Shown piece by piece: positions 9,931 through 21,098 of a stretch of DNA of 64,000 nt. This stretch comes from Pseudomonas putida (lineage in GTDB: Bacteria > Pseudomonadota > Gammaproteobacteria > Pseudomonadales > Pseudomonadaceae). The notes beneath the pieces were generated by a model that searched no databases, was not told the DNA's origin, and saw only the letters and a list, made by a program, of their open reading frames with translations. The stretch is taken from NCBI RefSeq assembly GCF_001941965.1, contig NZ_MKZO01000015.1, forward strand, positions 55,820 to 119,819. Direction: 5' to 3'. A program made the position numbers and the translations under genes. Positions within the stretch are counted from its first letter, which is position 1. Every line of letters starts with the position of its first letter.

Positions 9931-12078
9931 ATGATTTACGAAGGTAAAGCCATCACGGTTAAGGCTCTTGAAAGCGGCATCGTCGAACTGAAGTTCGACC
10001 TCAAGGGTGAGTCCGTCAACAAATTCAACCGTCTTACCCTGAACGAACTGCGTCAGGCGGTGGATACCATCAAGGCCGACGCTTCGATCAAGGGCGTGAT
10101 TGTCAGCAGTGGCAAGGACGTGTTCATCGTCGGCGCGGACATCACCGAATTCGTCGACAACTTCAAGCTGCCCGAGGCCGAGCTGATTGCCGGCAACCTG
10201 GAAGCCAACCGCATTTTCAGCGACTTCGAAGACCTCGACGTGCCGACCGTCGTCGCCATCAACGGCATCGCCCTCGGTGGCGGCCTGGAGATGTGCCTGG
10301 CGGCCGACTTCCGCGTGATGTCCACCAGCGCCAAGATCGGCCTGCCTGAAGTCAAGCTGGGGATCTACCCGGGCTTCGGCGGTACCGTGCGCCTGCCGCG
10401 CCTGATCGGTGCCGACAATGCGGTCGAGTGGATCGCCTCCGGCAAGGAAAACCGCGCCGAAGACGCCCTGAAAGTGGGCGCGGTCGATGCCGTGGTCGCG
10501 CCTGAAAAACTCGGCGAAGCGGCCCTGGACCTGATCAAGCGCGCCATCAGCGGCGAGTTCGATCACAAGGCCAAGCGCCAGCCGAAGCTGGAAAAGCTCA
10601 AGCTCAACGCCATCGAGCAGATGATGGCCTTCGAAACCGCCAAGGGCTTCGTCGCTGGCCAGGCCGGCCCGAACTACCCGGCCCCGGTCGAAGCGATCAA
10701 GACCATCCAGAAGGCCGCCAACTTCGGCCGCGACAAGGCCATCGAAGTGGAAGCCGCAGGCTTCGCCAAGCTGGCCAAGACCTCGGTCGCCGAAAGCCTG
10801 ATCGGCCTGTTCCTGAATGACCAGGAGCTCAAGCGCAAGGCCAAGGCCCATGACGAAATCGCCCGCGACGTGAAGCAGGCCGCCGTACTCGGCGCCGGCA
10901 TCATGGGTGGCGGCATCGCCTACCAGTCCGCGGTCAAGGGCACGCCGATCCTGATGAAGGACATCCGCGAGGACGCCATCCAGCTCGGCCTGAACGAAGC
11001 CTCCAAGCTGCTCGGCAACCGCGTCGAGAAAGGTCGCCTGACCCCGGCGAAGATGGCTGAAGCCCTCAACGCGATCCGTCCGACCCTGTCCTACGGCGAC
11101 TTCGCCAACGTCGACATCGTCGTCGAAGCCGTGGTCGAGAATCCGAAGGTCAAGCAAGCGGTGCTGGCTGAAGTCGAAGGCCAGGTCAAGGAAGATGCGA
11201 TCCTCGCGTCGAACACCTCGACCATCTCCATCAACCTGCTGGCCAAGGCCCTCAAACGTCCGGAAAACTTCGTCGGCATGCACTTCTTCAACCCGGTGCA
11301 CATGATGCCGCTGGTGGAAGTGATCCGTGGCGAGAAGTCCAGCGAAGTGGCCGTCGCCACCACCGTTGCCTACGCCAAGAAAATGGGCAAGAACCCGATC
11401 GTGGTCAACGACTGCCCGGGCTTCCTGGTCAACCGTGTGCTGTTCCCGTACTTCGGCGGCTTCGCCAAGCTGGTCAGTGCTGGCGTCGACTTCGTGCGCA
11501 TCGACAAGGTCATGGAGAAGTTCGGCTGGCCGATGGGTCCGGCCTACCTGATGGACGTGGTCGGCATCGACACCGGCCACCATGGCCGCGACGTGATGGC
11601 CGAAGGCTTCCCGGATCGCATGAAGGATGATCGCCGCTCCGCCGTCGACGCCCTGTATGAAGCCAACCGCCTGGGCCAGAAGAACGGCAAGGGCTTCTAT
11701 GCCTACGAAACCGACAAGCGCGGCAAGCCGAAGAAAGTCGCCGACGCCTCGGTGCTGGAAGTGCTCAAGCCGATCGTCTTCGAACAACGTGAAGTCAGCG
11801 ACGAAGACATCATCAACTGGATGATGGTCCCGCTGTGCCTGGAAACCGTGCGCTGCCTCGAAGACGGCATCGTCGAGACCGCAGCCGAGGCCGACATGGG
11901 CCTGGTCTACGGCATCGGTTTCCCTCCCTTCCGCGGCGGCGCGCTGCGCTACATCGACTCCATCGGTGTGGCCCAGTTCGTAGCCCTGGCAGACAAGTAC
12001 GCCGATCTGGGTCCGCTGTACCACCCCACCGCGAAGCTGCGTGAAATGGCCAAGAACGGCCAGCGTTTCTTCGGTTAA
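9931..12078 (+). CDS. fadB: Fatty acid oxidation complex alpha subunit FadB
   Basis: Multifunctional beta-oxidation enzyme: enoyl-CoA hydratase/isomerase plus L-3-hydroxyacyl-CoA dehydrogenase, acting with FadA as an alpha2-beta2 complex. The N-terminal crotonase domain (about 1-190) has '[18 protein letters not shown]' and '[15 protein letters not shown]' with the catalytic glutamates. The NAD domain starts at about 310 ('[16 protein letters not shown]'), and the C-terminal HAD domain includes '[15 protein letters not shown]'. Length is 715 residues, as in the family. The ATG follows GTGGAGATCAG. fadA starts 31 bases downstream. Confidence 0.97.
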   Translation: MIYEGKAITVKALESGIVELKFDLKGESVNKFNRLTLNELRQAVDTIKADASIKGVIVSSGKDVFIVGADITEFVDNFKLPEAELIAGNLEANRIFSDFEDLDVPTVVAINGIALGGGLEMCLAADFRVMSTSAKIGLPEVKLGIYPGFGGTVRLPRLIGADNAVEWIASGKENRAEDALKVGAVDAVVAPEKLGEAALDLIKRAISGEFDHKAKRQPKLEKLKLNAIEQMMAFETAKGFVAGQAGPNYPAPVEAIKTIQKAANFGRDKAIEVEAAGFAKLAKTSVAESLIGLFLNDQELKRKAKAHDEIARDVKQAAVLGAGIMGGGIAYQSAVKGTPILMKDIREDAIQLGLNEASKLLGNRVEKGRLTPAKMAEALNAIRPTLSYGDFANVDIVVEAVVENPKVKQAVLAEVEGQVKEDAILASNTSTISINLLAKALKRPENFVGMHFFNPVHMMPLVEVIRGEKSSEVAVATTVAYAKKMGKNPIVVNDCPGFLVNRVLFPYFGGFAKLVSAGVDFVRIDKVMEKFGWPMGPAYLMDVVGIDTGHHGRDVMAEGFPDRMKDDRRSAVDALYEANRLGQKNGKGFYAYETDKRGKPKKVADASVLEVLKPIVFEQREVSDEDIINWMMVPLCLETVRCLEDGIVETAAEADMGLVYGIGFPPFRGGALRYIDSIGVAQFVALADKYADLGPLYHPTAKLREMAKNGQRFFG

Positions 12079-12094
12079 GCGCCCAACGGTATAG

Positions 12095-13285
<1,191 letters not shown>

Positions 13286-13301
13286 TCGCGTGGTTGACCA
13301 A

Positions 13302-13332
13302 ACCGGGGCCTGGTGCCCCGGTTTTTGTTTTT
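13302..13332 (+). terminator. Terminator of the fadBA operon
   Basis: ACCGGGGC (13302-13309), a 5-base loop, GCCCCGGT (13315-13322), then TTTTGTTTTT. Confidence 0.85.
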
Positions 13333-13362
13333 CCGAAAATTTTTTTCAAGAGGATCCGCAGC

Positions 13363-13614
13363 ATGCAGATACAACCAGGCGTCTACCGGCATTACAAAGG
13401 GCCTGAGTACCGTGTCTTCGGCACTGCGCGGCATTCCGAGAGCGAGGAATGGGTGGTCTTCTACCAGGCCCTGTACGGCGAATTCGGCCTGTGGGTGCGG
13501 CCGTTGTCGATGTTCCTGGAGTCGGTGGAAGTTGACGGCGAGCAAGTCCCACGCTTTGCTTTGGTCGAGGCCGAAGCGACGCTGTTTTCGCGACCGGATG
13601 GCGCAGGCGGCTGA
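13363..13614 (+). CDS. DUF1653 family protein
   Basis: 83-residue protein of a widespread small domain family of unknown function. Family hallmarks visible are 'GVYRHYKGPEYRVFGTARHSE', 'EEWVVFYQALYG' and 'LWVRPLSMFLE'. ATG at 13363 has AAGAGGA at good spacing. It lies between the fadBA and topA terminators and so is transcribed alone. Confidence 0.85.
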   Translation: MQIQPGVYRHYKGPEYRVFGTARHSESEEWVVFYQALYGEFGLWVRPLSMFLESVEVDGEQVPRFALVEAEATLFSRPDGAGG

Positions 13615-13662
13615 ACTCCCGCGCTTGACCTCATTCTATAGCCACTATATATAGCGGTGCCG

Positions 13663-13690
13663 CGTCAGGTGCCTGACGTGTTTTTTATTT
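13663..13690 (+). terminator. Rho-independent terminator before topA
   Basis: CGTCAGG (13663-13669), GT-GC core, CCTGACG (13672-13678), then G and TTTTTT. It ends the DUF1653 transcript 24 bases before the topA ATG. Confidence 0.75.
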
Positions 13691-13714
13691 CGATATTCAG
13701 GAATTTTCCGATCC

Positions 13715-16324
13715 ATGGGCAAATCGCTGGTCATTGTGGAATCCCCGGCCAAGGCCAAGACCATCAACAAGTACCTGGGCAACCAGTACGTGGTGAAGTC
13801 GAGTATCGGCCATATCCGCGACCTGCCCACCAGTGGTTCGGCCAGTGCCACCAAGGAACCTGCCGCCAAGCGCGGCAAGACCGCCGGTGAAGCGCCGGCG
13901 CTGTCGCCCAAGGAAAAGGCGCGCAAGCAGCTGGTAGCGCGCATGGGCGTGGACCCGGATCACGGCTGGAAAGCCAAGTACGAAATCCTCCCGGGCAAGG
14001 AGAAGGTCATCGACGAATTGCGTCGACTGGCCAAGGATGCCGACACCATCTATCTCGCAACCGACTTGGACCGCGAAGGGGAAGCCATTGCCTGGCACCT
14101 GCGGGAAGCCATCGGTGGTGACGACAGCCGCTACAAGCGCGTGGTGTTCAACGAAATCACCAAGAAGGCCATCCAGGAGGCCTTCTCGCAGCCGGGCGAT
14201 CTCGATATCGACCGGGTCAACGCCCAGCAGGCGCGGCGCTTCCTCGACCGCGTGGTGGGCTACATGGTCTCGCCGCTGCTCTGGTCGAAGATCGCCCGCG
14301 GCCTGTCCGCTGGCCGGGTGCAATCGGTGGCAGTGAAGCTGGTGGTCGAGCGCGAGCGCGAGATCCGTGCCTTCATCCCCGAGGAATACTGGGAGATCCA
14401 CGCTGACCTCGGGACCGCGAAGAACGCCAAGGTGCGCTTCGACGTGGCCCGGGAGAAGGGCGAAGCCTTCAAGCCGCTGAACGAAGCCCAGGCCATGGCC
14501 GCGCTGGAGAAGCTCAAGGCGTCCAGCTACACCGTGGCCAAGCGCGAAGACCGCCCGACCAGCTCCAAGCCGTCGGCGCCGTTCATCACTTCGACCCTGC
14601 AGCAGGCGGCGAGCAACCGTCTCGGCTTCGGCGTGAAGAAGACCATGATGATGGCCCAGCGTCTCTACGAGGCCGGCTACATCACCTACATGCGTACCGA
14701 CTCGACCAACCTTTCGACCGACGCCGTGGAAATGGCGCGCAGCTACATCGAGAGCGAGTTCGGCAAGAAGTACCTGCCGGAAGCGCCGATCGTCTACGGC
14801 AGCAAGGAAGGCGCCCAGGAAGCGCACGAAGCGATCCGTCCTTCCGACGTCAACACCCACCCGAGCAAGCTCAGCGGCATGGAGCGTGATGCCGAGCGGC
14901 TGTACGAGCTGATCTGGCGCCAGTTCCTGGCCTGCCAGATGCCGGCCGCGCAATACCTGTCGACCACCGTCAGCGTCAACGCTGGCGACTTCGAGCTGCG
15001 TGCCAAGGGCCGCATCCTCAAGTTCGACGGTTACACCCGCGTGCTGCCGCAGCAGAGCAAGCCGGGCGAGGACGATGTCCTGCCGGAAATGACCCAGGGC
15101 GAAGTGCTCAAGCTGGTCCAGCTGGATCCGAGCCAGCACTTCACCAAGCCGCCGGCGCGTTACTCCGAAGCCAGCCTGGTCAAGGAAATGGAAAAGCGCG
15201 GTATCGGCCGTCCGTCGACCTACGCCGCGATCATTTCCACCATCCAGGACCGCGGCTATGTGACGTTGCACAACCGCCGCTTCTACTCCGAGAAGATGGG
15301 CGACATCGTCACCGAGCGCCTCTCCGAGAGCTTCTCCAACCTGATGGACTATGGCTTCACCGCCGGCATGGAAGAGAACCTCGACGACGTCGCCCAGGGC
15401 GAGCGTGACTGGAAGAATGTACTGGACGAGTTCTATGGCGACTTCAGCAAGAAGCTGCAGGCCGCCGAGTCCAGCGAAGACGGCATGCGTGCCAACCAGC
15501 CGACCCCGACCGACATTCCGTGCAAGGAATGTGGCCGGCACATGATGATCCGTACCGCCTCCACCGGCGTGTTCCTCGGCTGCTCGGGCTACAGCCTGCC
15601 GCCGAAGGAGCGTTGCAAGGCCACGGTCAACCTGGTGCCGGGCGATGAGATCGCCGCGGACGACGAGGGCGAGTCCGAATCCCGCGTGCTGCTGGGCAAG
15701 CATCGCTGCCCGATCTGCGCGACGGCGATGGATGCCTACCTGCTGGACGAGAAGCACAAGCTGCATATCTGCGGCAACAACCCGGATTGCGTCGGCTACG
15801 AGATCGAGGAAGGCAACTACCGGATCAAGGGCTACGAAGGGCCGAGCCTGGAGTGCGACAAGTGCGGCAGCGAGATGCAGCTCAAGACCGGCCGCTTCGG
15901 CAAGTTCTTCGGCTGCACCAACCCCGAGTGCAAGAACACCCGCAAGCTGCTCAAGAGCGGCGAGGCGGCGCCACCAAAGATGGACAAGGTGGACATGCCG
16001 GAGCTCAAGTGCGAGAAGGTCAACGACACCTACGTACTGCGTGATGGTGCTTCGGGTCTGTTCCTGGCCGCCAGCCAGTTCCCGAAAAACCGCGAGACCC
16101 GTGCGCCGCTGGTGCTGGAAATCATCCCGCACAAGCATGAGATCGATCCGAAGTACCACTTCCTCTGTGATGCGCCGCAGAAGGATCCTGAAGGTCGTCC
16201 GGCAGTGATTCGCTACAGCCGCAAGACCAAGGAGCAGTATGTGCAGACCGAAGTGGACGGCAAGCCGACAGGCTGGCGTGCGTTCTACGACGGCAAGGCG
16301 TGGAAGGTCGAAGACAAGCGTTAA
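13715..16324 (+). CDS. topA: DNA topoisomerase I (type IA)
   Basis: Relaxes negative supercoils. 869 residues. The Toprim domain at the N-terminus ('[14 protein letters not shown]', '[17 protein letters not shown]') is followed by the catalytic core with tyrosine Y325 in '[11 protein letters not shown]'. Three C4 zinc-ribbon segments follow ('[12 protein letters not shown]', '[12 protein letters not shown]', '[21 protein letters not shown]'), then a basic tail. This is the canonical long bacterial form. ATG at 13715 follows the DUF1653 terminator, so topA must have its own promoter within or before that short gap. Confidence 0.97.
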   Translation: MGKSLVIVESPAKAKTINKYLGNQYVVKSSIGHIRDLPTSGSASATKEPAAKRGKTAGEAPALSPKEKARKQLVARMGVDPDHGWKAKYEILPGKEKVIDELRRLAKDADTIYLATDLDREGEAIAWHLREAIGGDDSRYKRVVFNEITKKAIQEAFSQPGDLDIDRVNAQQARRFLDRVVGYMVSPLLWSKIARGLSAGRVQSVAVKLVVEREREIRAFIPEEYWEIHADLGTAKNAKVRFDVAREKGEAFKPLNEAQAMAALEKLKASSYTVAKREDRPTSSKPSAPFITSTLQQAASNRLGFGVKKTMMMAQRLYEAGYITYMRTDSTNLSTDAVEMARSYIESEFGKKYLPEAPIVYGSKEGAQEAHEAIRPSDVNTHPSKLSGMERDAERLYELIWRQFLACQMPAAQYLSTTVSVNAGDFELRAKGRILKFDGYTRVLPQQSKPGEDDVLPEMTQGEVLKLVQLDPSQHFTKPPARYSEASLVKEMEKRGIGRPSTYAAIISTIQDRGYVTLHNRRFYSEKMGDIVTERLSESFSNLMDYGFTAGMEENLDDVAQGERDWKNVLDEFYGDFSKKLQAAESSEDGMRANQPTPTDIPCKECGRHMMIRTASTGVFLGCSGYSLPPKERCKATVNLVPGDEIAADDEGESESRVLLGKHRCPICATAMDAYLLDEKHKLHICGNNPDCVGYEIEEGNYRIKGYEGPSLECDKCGSEMQLKTGRFGKFFGCTNPECKNTRKLLKSGEAAPPKMDKVDMPELKCEKVNDTYVLRDGASGLFLAASQFPKNRETRAPLVLEIIPHKHEIDPKYHFLCDAPQKDPEGRPAVIRYSRKTKEQYVQTEVDGKPTGWRAFYDGKAWKVEDKR

Positions 16325-16343
16325 GCGCTTCGGCGGGTAGTTG

Positions 16344-16380
16344 AAAGGCCGCGGCTGACGATGTCAGGCGCGGCCTTTTT
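16344..16380 (+). terminator. Terminator of topA
   Basis: AAAGGCCGCG (from 16344) pairs with CGCGGCCTTT (16369-16378), with a T-run up to 16380. Confidence 0.85.
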
Positions 16381-16392
16381 GTTTGTTCTCTC

Positions 16393-16490
16393 GGGCCCTA
16401 TCGCTGGCAAGCCAGCTCCCACAGGTTCTCCAGTGCTCTCAAGAGCGGCGCGGTACCTGTGGGAGCTGGCTTGCCGGCGATGAGGCCCTC
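16393..16490. repeat. REP-type palindrome (copy 2)
   Basis: Inverted arms with the same GTGGGAGCTGGCTTGCC core as copy 1 but a longer loop (about 30 bases). It lies between the topA terminator and the next gene. Confidence 0.88.
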
Positions 16491-16582
16491 AAGTACGAAA
16501 AAGCTTACAGATCCTTGCACAGGGCAGAAGCTTCCCCGAAACTGACAGACCCCGCCCCGCAGCCCTATCGGAGAGCGCCTCA

Positions 16583-17104
16583 ATGGCCCAGGAACTCTAC
16601 ACCCGCACCAATCAGAAAATTTTCTTCGCCGGCCTGGCCCTTGAAGGTCTTGGCAAGGCGCAGGAAAGCCGGGCGATGAATGCCCAGGCGCTGGTCCAGG
16701 CCGAGCGGGAGTCGGCGCTGTTCCATCTGTACGGTGCGCTGCTGGGGCTGTGCCATGAGATCGCCGGTTTCTACCGCCTGCCGCAGGCCAATGCTTCCCG
16801 CGCCGAGCAATTGCTGACCCCTGAGGTGCTGGAAAGCATCGCCATCCCGGAAATGGCCGAACTGGTCGAGCTGGCCCAGCAACCGGAGACCTGGCTGGCG
16901 CGTTTGTTGAGAGCTTATTCCGATTTGTTCAAACCGCCGGTCGCCCACAAGGCGCCCAAGGGCGATGTCACCCAGCCGCTGATTCAGGCTGTGAGCCTCG
17001 ACGAACCCGCTGTAGCCCCGCTGTCCCGGGAAGAACTGGAAGAATGGCGGCAGAATCTGAAGAAACTGACCGTGCGTTTCCGCGAGGGCCTCAGTGAGTG
17101 CTGA
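16583..17104 (+). CDS. Conserved hypothetical protein (DUF6586-like)
   Basis: 173-residue soluble protein, mostly helical, rich in glutamate, alanine and leucine. It starts 'MAQELYTRTNQKIFFAGLALEGL'. I believe it belongs to a Pseudomonas-specific family found beside lexA/sulA (DUF6586), but no catalytic motif is visible and the function is unknown. It is followed after 51 bases by another small conserved gene on the same strand, possibly co-transcribed. Confidence 0.75.
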   Translation: MAQELYTRTNQKIFFAGLALEGLGKAQESRAMNAQALVQAERESALFHLYGALLGLCHEIAGFYRLPQANASRAEQLLTPEVLESIAIPEMAELVELAQQPETWLARLLRAYSDLFKPPVAHKAPKGDVTQPLIQAVSLDEPAVAPLSREELEEWRQNLKKLTVRFREGLSEC

Positions 17105-17155
17105 TTGTGACCGGCACTGTTACAATATCGCCCTTTCCTGGAGACCTGTTCTGAT

Positions 17156-17392
17156 ATGCCCACGTCCTTTCTAGAAATTGTCGAATTGCCAGACGGCCGC
17201 ATCGAACTGCGCCGTGCCGAGGACGAGGGTTCCCTGGTCACCTTGAGTTTTTCCGAAGACGCCAAGGCGTTCCTGCAGGGCCAGCATGTCGAGGTGGCCA
17301 AGGCCATGCTCAGCGTTGGTGTGCAGATGGCGGGGCGTCTGGTGGAAGGTGAGATCGAGCGGGAAGACGAAGGACCACGCGTCCTTCACTGA
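17156..17392 (+). CDS. Small conserved hypothetical protein
   Basis: 78-residue acidic protein (MPTSFLEIVELPDGRIELRR...), conserved in this position upstream of sulA-lexA in Pseudomonas as far as I recall. No known domain was recognised. It starts at 17156 after CTGGAGACCTG, a fair ribosome site. The preceding sequence 'TTACAATATCGCCC' could supply a -10. Confidence 0.7.
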   Translation: MPTSFLEIVELPDGRIELRRAEDEGSLVTLSFSEDAKAFLQGQHVEVAKAMLSVGVQMAGRLVEGEIEREDEGPRVLH

Positions 17393-17398
17393 GACTGG

Positions 17399-17426
17399 CC
17401 GGGCTTCCTCGCAATGAGGAAGCCGG
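17399..17426. terminator. Hairpin between convergent genes
   Basis: CCGGGCTTCCTC (17399-17410), loop GCAAT, GAGGAAGCCGG (17416-17426). It lies between the 78-residue gene and the convergent sulA. There is no T-run, so a Rho-independent role is uncertain. Confidence 0.5.
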
Positions 17427-17459
17427 ATGTTCGGCGGGTGCTTGCGGTTAAATCGAGTA

Positions 17460-17933
17460 TCAACCCAAACGGATATTGAGGCTCTGCGCGCTGCCGGCGT
17501 TGCCAGCACGGGTCAGTTGTTGCCGTGCTGCGCTGCCCAGCGGAGTCAGCCAGCTCACCACGGTGTGGCTGCGGCCCAGGCGCAGGGCGTCGCAGGCCAG
17601 TTGCAAGGCGCTCTGGTTGCCCCGCGGCTGCAGGATCAGGATGCGCTCGCGGTTCAGTCCCGCGTCCCGCAGCCAGGCCTGGGTCAGGCTGGCCGGCGGG
17701 GCGATCAGGGTCAGCCAGCGGTTATCGTCTTCTTCGCTCAGTTCGCGCAGGACCGGCGCCAGCAGGTTCTGGCAGTGCTCCAGCGCACCACGGAAAGACA
17801 ACTCGCTGAAGACCTGCGGCTCATTACTGGCGCGCGCGGGTTTTTCCGCTTTCAGTCCGGGCAGGGCTGGCTGGGCCAGGAATGCCTCGAACAGGGGTAA
17901 CTGTGCTTGCTGTGGTGTGTGGGTAAACTGCAT
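17460..17933 (-). CDS. sulA: SOS cell division inhibitor SulA
   Basis: 157 residues, SulA family. It blocks FtsZ polymerisation during the SOS response. Recognisable segments are 'FSELSFRGALEHCQNLLAPVL', 'WLTLIAPPASLTQAWLRDAGL' and 'HTVVSWL', as in Pseudomonas SulA. It starts 12 bases after the lexA stop on the same strand. It is therefore in an operon with lexA and shares the two LexA boxes at 18571-18605, rather than having its own SOS promoter as in E. coli. Confidence 0.92.
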   Translation of the reverse strand: MQFTHTPQQAQLPLFEAFLAQPALPGLKAEKPARASNEPQVFSELSFRGALEHCQNLLAPVLRELSEEDDNRWLTLIAPPASLTQAWLRDAGLNRERILILQPRGNQSALQLACDALRLGRSHTVVSWLTPLGSAARQQLTRAGNAGSAQSLNIRLG

Positions 17934-17945
17934 GACGCCTCCTGG

Positions 17946-18560
17946 TTACCGGCGAATGACGCCGACGCTCAACCCCTCGATCACCAGGTCCTGTTCCTTC
18001 AGGTTGACCTCGATGGGGGCGAATTCGGGATTTTCCGCGATCAGCCAAACCTTGCTGCCTTCACGTTTGAAGCGCTTGACCGTGACCTCGTCACCCAGGC
18101 GGGCTACGACGATCTGCCCATTGCGTGCTTCGCGGGCGGTGTGTACGGCGAGCAGGTCGCCGTCGTAGATGCCGACGTCCTTCATGCTCATGCCGTGCAC
18201 GCGCAACAGGTAGTCGGCGCGGGGATGGAAGAAGGACGGGTTGATGGCGCAGGATTCCTCGATGTGCTGCTCGGCGAGGATCGGTGCACCGGCGGCGACG
18301 CGACCGATGATCGGCAGGGTGCTTTCATCCTGCTGTGGTCGGGCTTCGAAGCCGGGAATGCGGATGCCGCGGGAGGCACCCGGAGTCATCTCGATGGCGC
18401 CCTTGCGGGCCAGGGCCTTGAGGTGCTCCTCGGCGGCGTTGGGGGACTTGAAGCCCAGTTCCTGGGCGATCTCCGCGCGGGTTGGCGGGAAGCCGTTGGC
18501 TTCGAGGCAGCGCTTGATAAAAGCCAGAATCTCAGCTTGGCGGGGCGTCAGTTTTAGCAT
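17946..18560 (-). CDS. lexA: SOS repressor LexA
   Basis: 204 residues. The N-terminal winged helix ('[30 protein letters not shown]') binds SOS boxes. The self-cleavage site is A90-G91 in 'RVAAGAPI', with the catalytic dyad S125 ('HGMSMKD') and K162 ('EVTVKRF'). RecA-stimulated autocleavage derepresses the regulon. It heads the lexA-sulA operon and has two tandem LexA boxes just upstream, so it is autoregulated. Confidence 0.97.
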   Translation of the reverse strand: MLKLTPRQAEILAFIKRCLEANGFPPTRAEIAQELGFKSPNAAEEHLKALARKGAIEMTPGASRGIRIPGFEARPQQDESTLPIIGRVAAGAPILAEQHIEESCAINPSFFHPRADYLLRVHGMSMKDVGIYDGDLLAVHTAREARNGQIVVARLGDEVTVKRFKREGSKVWLIAENPEFAPIEVNLKEQDLVIEGLSVGVIRR

Positions 18561-18570
18561 GTCGATGGCT

Positions 18571-18605
18571 CTGTCTTTTTATACAGTGACTGGGATTATA
18601 TACAG
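18571..18605 (-). promoter_or_regulatory. Two tandem LexA (SOS) boxes of lexA-sulA
   Basis: Box 1 is CTGT-N8-ACAG at 18571-18586, a perfect core. Box 2 is CTGG-N8-ACAG at 18590-18605, with one mismatch. They lie 10 to 45 bases upstream of the lexA ATG and are separated by 3 bases. The double-box arrangement is as at other gammaproteobacterial lexA genes. Confidence 0.9.
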
Positions 18606-18611
18606 TAGGTT

Positions 18612-18696
18612 GGCAGCTGCAAGCTTCAAGCTTCAAGCAGCAAGAAAAAGCACGCCGCGCACGTCTTGCAGCTTGCAGCTTGCGGCTTGAAGCTGT
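18612..18696. repeat. CAAGCTTCAAGC-type inverted repeat (copy 1)
   Basis: Left arm GCAGCTGCAAGCTTCAAGC and right arm GCAGCTTGCGGCTTGAAGC flank a GCAAGAAAAAGC core. Two related hairpins lie at 41235-41363 and 43232-43392. All three are intergenic, a second dispersed repeat family besides the REPs. Confidence 0.7.
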
Positions 18697-18716
18697 GATC
18701 TAATAACGCCCCTGAC

Positions 18717-18760
18717 TTGACAGTCACGCCGATGAAACGTATGTTTCAAACAACTGTTTG
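18717..18760 (+). promoter_or_regulatory. psrA promoter with two overlapping PsrA boxes
   Basis: The -35 TTGACA (18717-18722), 17 bases, and -10 TATGTT (18740-18745) form a strong sigma-70 promoter. Two perfect PsrA boxes overlap by one base: GAAAC-GTAT-GTTTC (18734-18747) and CAAAC-AACT-GTTTG (18747-18760). Box 1 covers the -10, so repression by its own product is expected and relieved by long-chain fatty acids. Confidence 0.88.
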
Positions 18761-18777
18761 TCAGGTAGATCATTTTC

Positions 18778-19491
18778 ATGGCCCAATCGGAAACCGTCGA
18801 ACGCATCCTCGATGCTGCCGAGCAGCTGTTCGCGGAAAAAGGCTTTGCCGAAACCTCGCTGCGCCTGATCACCAGCAAGGCCGGGGTCAACCTGGCGGCG
18901 GTCAACTATCACTTCGGTTCGAAGAAGGCGCTGATCCAGGCGGTCTTCTCGCGTTTCCTCGGGCCGTTCTGCCAGAGCCTCGAGCGTGAGCTGGACCGGC
19001 GCCAGGCGCGGCCCGAGCAGAAGCCGAGCCTCGAGGAACTCCTCGAGATGCTGGTGGAGCAAGCCCTGGTGGTGCAGCCGCGCAGCGGCAACGACCTGTC
19101 CATCTTCATGCGCCTGCTGGGCCTGGCCTTCAGCGAGAGCCAGGGCCACCTGCGGCGCTATCTGGAAGACATGTACGGCAAGGTATTCCGCCGCTACATG
19201 CTGTTGGTCAACGAAGCGGCCCCGCGTATTCCCCCGATCGAACTGTTCTGGCGCGTGCACTTCATGCTCGGTGCCGCGGCGTTCAGCATGTCCGGGATCA
19301 AGGCGTTGCGGGCGATCGCCGAGACCGATTTCGGCATCAACACCTCCATCGAACAGGTCATGCGCCTGATGGTGCCGTTCCTCGCCGCCGGCATGCGTGC
19401 CGACAGCGGGGTCACCGACGAGGCCATGGCGGCCGCGCAACTGCGTCCGCGCAGCAAGTCGGGCAGCGCGCCGGCGCCTGCCAAGGCCTGA
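18778..19491 (+). CDS. psrA: TetR-family fatty-acid-responsive regulator PsrA
   Basis: 237 residues. N-terminal TetR HTH (residues 5-50, 'RILDAAEQLFAEKGFAETSLRLITSKAGVNLAAVNYHF') and an all-helical ligand domain with the PsrA-typical 'FWRVHFMLGAAAFSMSG'. In Pseudomonas, PsrA represses itself and beta-oxidation genes and activates rpoS, and it senses long-chain acyl compounds. The overlapping boxes in its promoter and the matching pair at fadB fit this role. Confidence 0.93.
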   Translation: MAQSETVERILDAAEQLFAEKGFAETSLRLITSKAGVNLAAVNYHFGSKKALIQAVFSRFLGPFCQSLERELDRRQARPEQKPSLEELLEMLVEQALVVQPRSGNDLSIFMRLLGLAFSESQGHLRRYLEDMYGKVFRRYMLLVNEAAPRIPPIELFWRVHFMLGAAAFSMSGIKALRAIAETDFGINTSIEQVMRLMVPFLAAGMRADSGVTDEAMAAAQLRPRSKSGSAPAPAKA

Positions 19492-19535
19492 TCGCGACTG
19501 GGCGCGACGCCTGGCTTCGGCTAAGCTAGCGCCCC

Positions 19536-20060
19536 ATGTCTACTCTCGATCTGCTGCATATTTCCCTTGCCGATCAATGCCTTTACGGGTTCGCCCAAGG
19601 GCGTCTGGTCGTGCGTCTGCCGGTGTCAACGGCGCTCAATGGTCCGGGTGAACGCAACGGTTCCGGCTGCACGCCGCGTGGCCTGCACCAGGTCCGCGCG
19701 AAGATCGGTGCGGGCCTGCCGCAAGGTGCGGTGCTGCGCGGGCGGCGCTGGACCGGCGAGACCTGGACCACCGAACTCCACGCACAATTTCCCGGTCGTG
19801 ACTGGATCCTGACGCGCATACTCTGGCTCAGCGGTTGCGAGCCCGGCCACAATCGCCTGGGGCCGGTCGATACCTTCCGCCGCTACATCTATCTGCACGG
19901 CACGCCGGACACGGAACCCATGGGCGTGCCGTTGTCCCATGGCTGCATTCGCCTGCGCAATGCCGACCTGATGGACCTGTTCGACCGGGTCCCGGCGCAT
20001 TGCCCGGTTCGTATCGAAGAAGCCGCCTGCCCGCAGTGGGCAGGCGCGCCCCTGACTTGA
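19536..20060 (+). CDS. L,D-transpeptidase (YkuD domain)
   Basis: 174-residue YkuD-fold protein. Catalytic motif H121-G-T...S-H135-G-C137-I-R is complete in 'HGTPDTEPMGVPLSHGCIR'. Such enzymes form 3-3 cross-links or attach lipoproteins to peptidoglycan. No signal peptide or LysM domain is visible, so periplasmic export by the usual route is not evident, which is odd for the class. It lies 10 bases upstream of nagZ and is likely co-transcribed, giving a peptidoglycan metabolism pair. Confidence 0.88.
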   Translation: MSTLDLLHISLADQCLYGFAQGRLVVRLPVSTALNGPGERNGSGCTPRGLHQVRAKIGAGLPQGAVLRGRRWTGETWTTELHAQFPGRDWILTRILWLSGCEPGHNRLGPVDTFRRYIYLHGTPDTEPMGVPLSHGCIRLRNADLMDLFDRVPAHCPVRIEEAACPQWAGAPLT

Positions 20061-20070
20061 AGGATCGTTT

Positions 20071-21084
20071 ATGACTGCCTGTCGCCTGCAAGGCTCCCTG
20101 ATGGTGGATATCGCCGGTACCCGGCTGACCGCCGAAGACCGCCATCTCCTGCGCCAGCCCGAAGTGGCCGGCCTGATCATCTTCGCTCGCAACATCGACA
20201 GCCCGCGCCAGGTGCGCGAGCTGAGCGCGTCCATCCGCGCCATCCGCCCGGACCTGATTCTCGCCGTCGACCAGGAAGGCGGCCGCGTCCAGCGCCTGCG
20301 CCAGGGCTTCGTGCGCCTGCCGGCGATGCGCGCCATTGCCGACAATGACAACGCCGAGTATCTGGCCGAACAGTGCGGCTGGCTGATGGCGACCGAAGTG
20401 CTGGCCGTGGGCCTGGACCTCAGTTTCGCCCCGGTGCTGGACCTGGATCACCAGCGCAGCGCCGTGGTCGGCAGCCGCGCCTTCGAGGGCGATCCGCAGC
20501 GCGCCACGGCGCTGGCGGGTGCCTTTATTCGCGGCATGAACGCCGCCGGCATGGCGGCGTGCGGCAAGCACTTCCCCGGTCACGGCTGGGCCGAGGCCGA
20601 CTCCCATGTCGCCATTCCCACCGACGAGCGCAGCCTGGAGCAGATCCGTGCTGCCGACCTGGTGCCGTTCACCCGCCTCAGTGGGCAGCTCGCGGCGGTC
20701 ATGCCTGCCCACGTCATTTATCCACAGATCGACAATCAACCCGCCGGCTTCTCCCGCCGTTGGTTGCAGGAAATCCTGCGCGGTGAACTGGGCTTCGACG
20801 GGGTGATCTTCAGTGATGACCTGTCCATGGCCGGGGCCCATGTGGTGGGTGATGCGGCTAGCCGGATCGAGGCGGCGCTGAGTGCCGGTTGCGATATGGG
20901 GCTGGTGTGCAACGATCGCGCCGCGGCCGAGCTGGCGTTGAGTGCCGCGCAGCGGATGAACGTCAGGCCGTCGCCGCGGATTGCGCGGATGCGCGGGCAG
21001 GGCTTCGCCCGCACCGATTATCGTGAGCAACCGCGCTGGCTGGAGGCGCTGGGGGCTTTGAAGCAGGCGCAATTGGTCGATTGA
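20071..21084 (+). CDS. nagZ: Beta-N-acetylhexosaminidase NagZ
   Basis: Cytoplasmic GH3 enzyme of peptidoglycan recycling. It removes GlcNAc from 1,6-anhydromuropeptides, and its product influences AmpC beta-lactamase induction in Pseudomonas. 337 residues show the NagZ motif 'KHFPGHGWAEADSHVAIP' (catalytic H179) and the nucleophile D249 in 'IFSDDLSM'. ATG at 20071 follows GAAGGATCG. It probably forms an operon with the L,D-transpeptidase gene. A REP element follows. Confidence 0.96.
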   Translation: MTACRLQGSLMVDIAGTRLTAEDRHLLRQPEVAGLIIFARNIDSPRQVRELSASIRAIRPDLILAVDQEGGRVQRLRQGFVRLPAMRAIADNDNAEYLAEQCGWLMATEVLAVGLDLSFAPVLDLDHQRSAVVGSRAFEGDPQRATALAGAFIRGMNAAGMAACGKHFPGHGWAEADSHVAIPTDERSLEQIRAADLVPFTRLSGQLAAVMPAHVIYPQIDNQPAGFSRRWLQEILRGELGFDGVIFSDDLSMAGAHVVGDAASRIEAALSAGCDMGLVCNDRAAAELALSAAQRMNVRPSPRIARMRGQGFARTDYREQPRWLEALGALKQAQLVD

Positions 21085-21098
21085 TGTAGCGAATTCCA

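Noticed and set aside
13697..16159. 820-codon minus-strand frame opposite topA
   Set aside because: Antisense shadow of a complete, recognised gene.
18717..18722. Idea that the CAAGC repeat before psrA is the operator
   Set aside because: The perfect PsrA boxes just downstream explain regulation; the repeat is a dispersed element found elsewhere.
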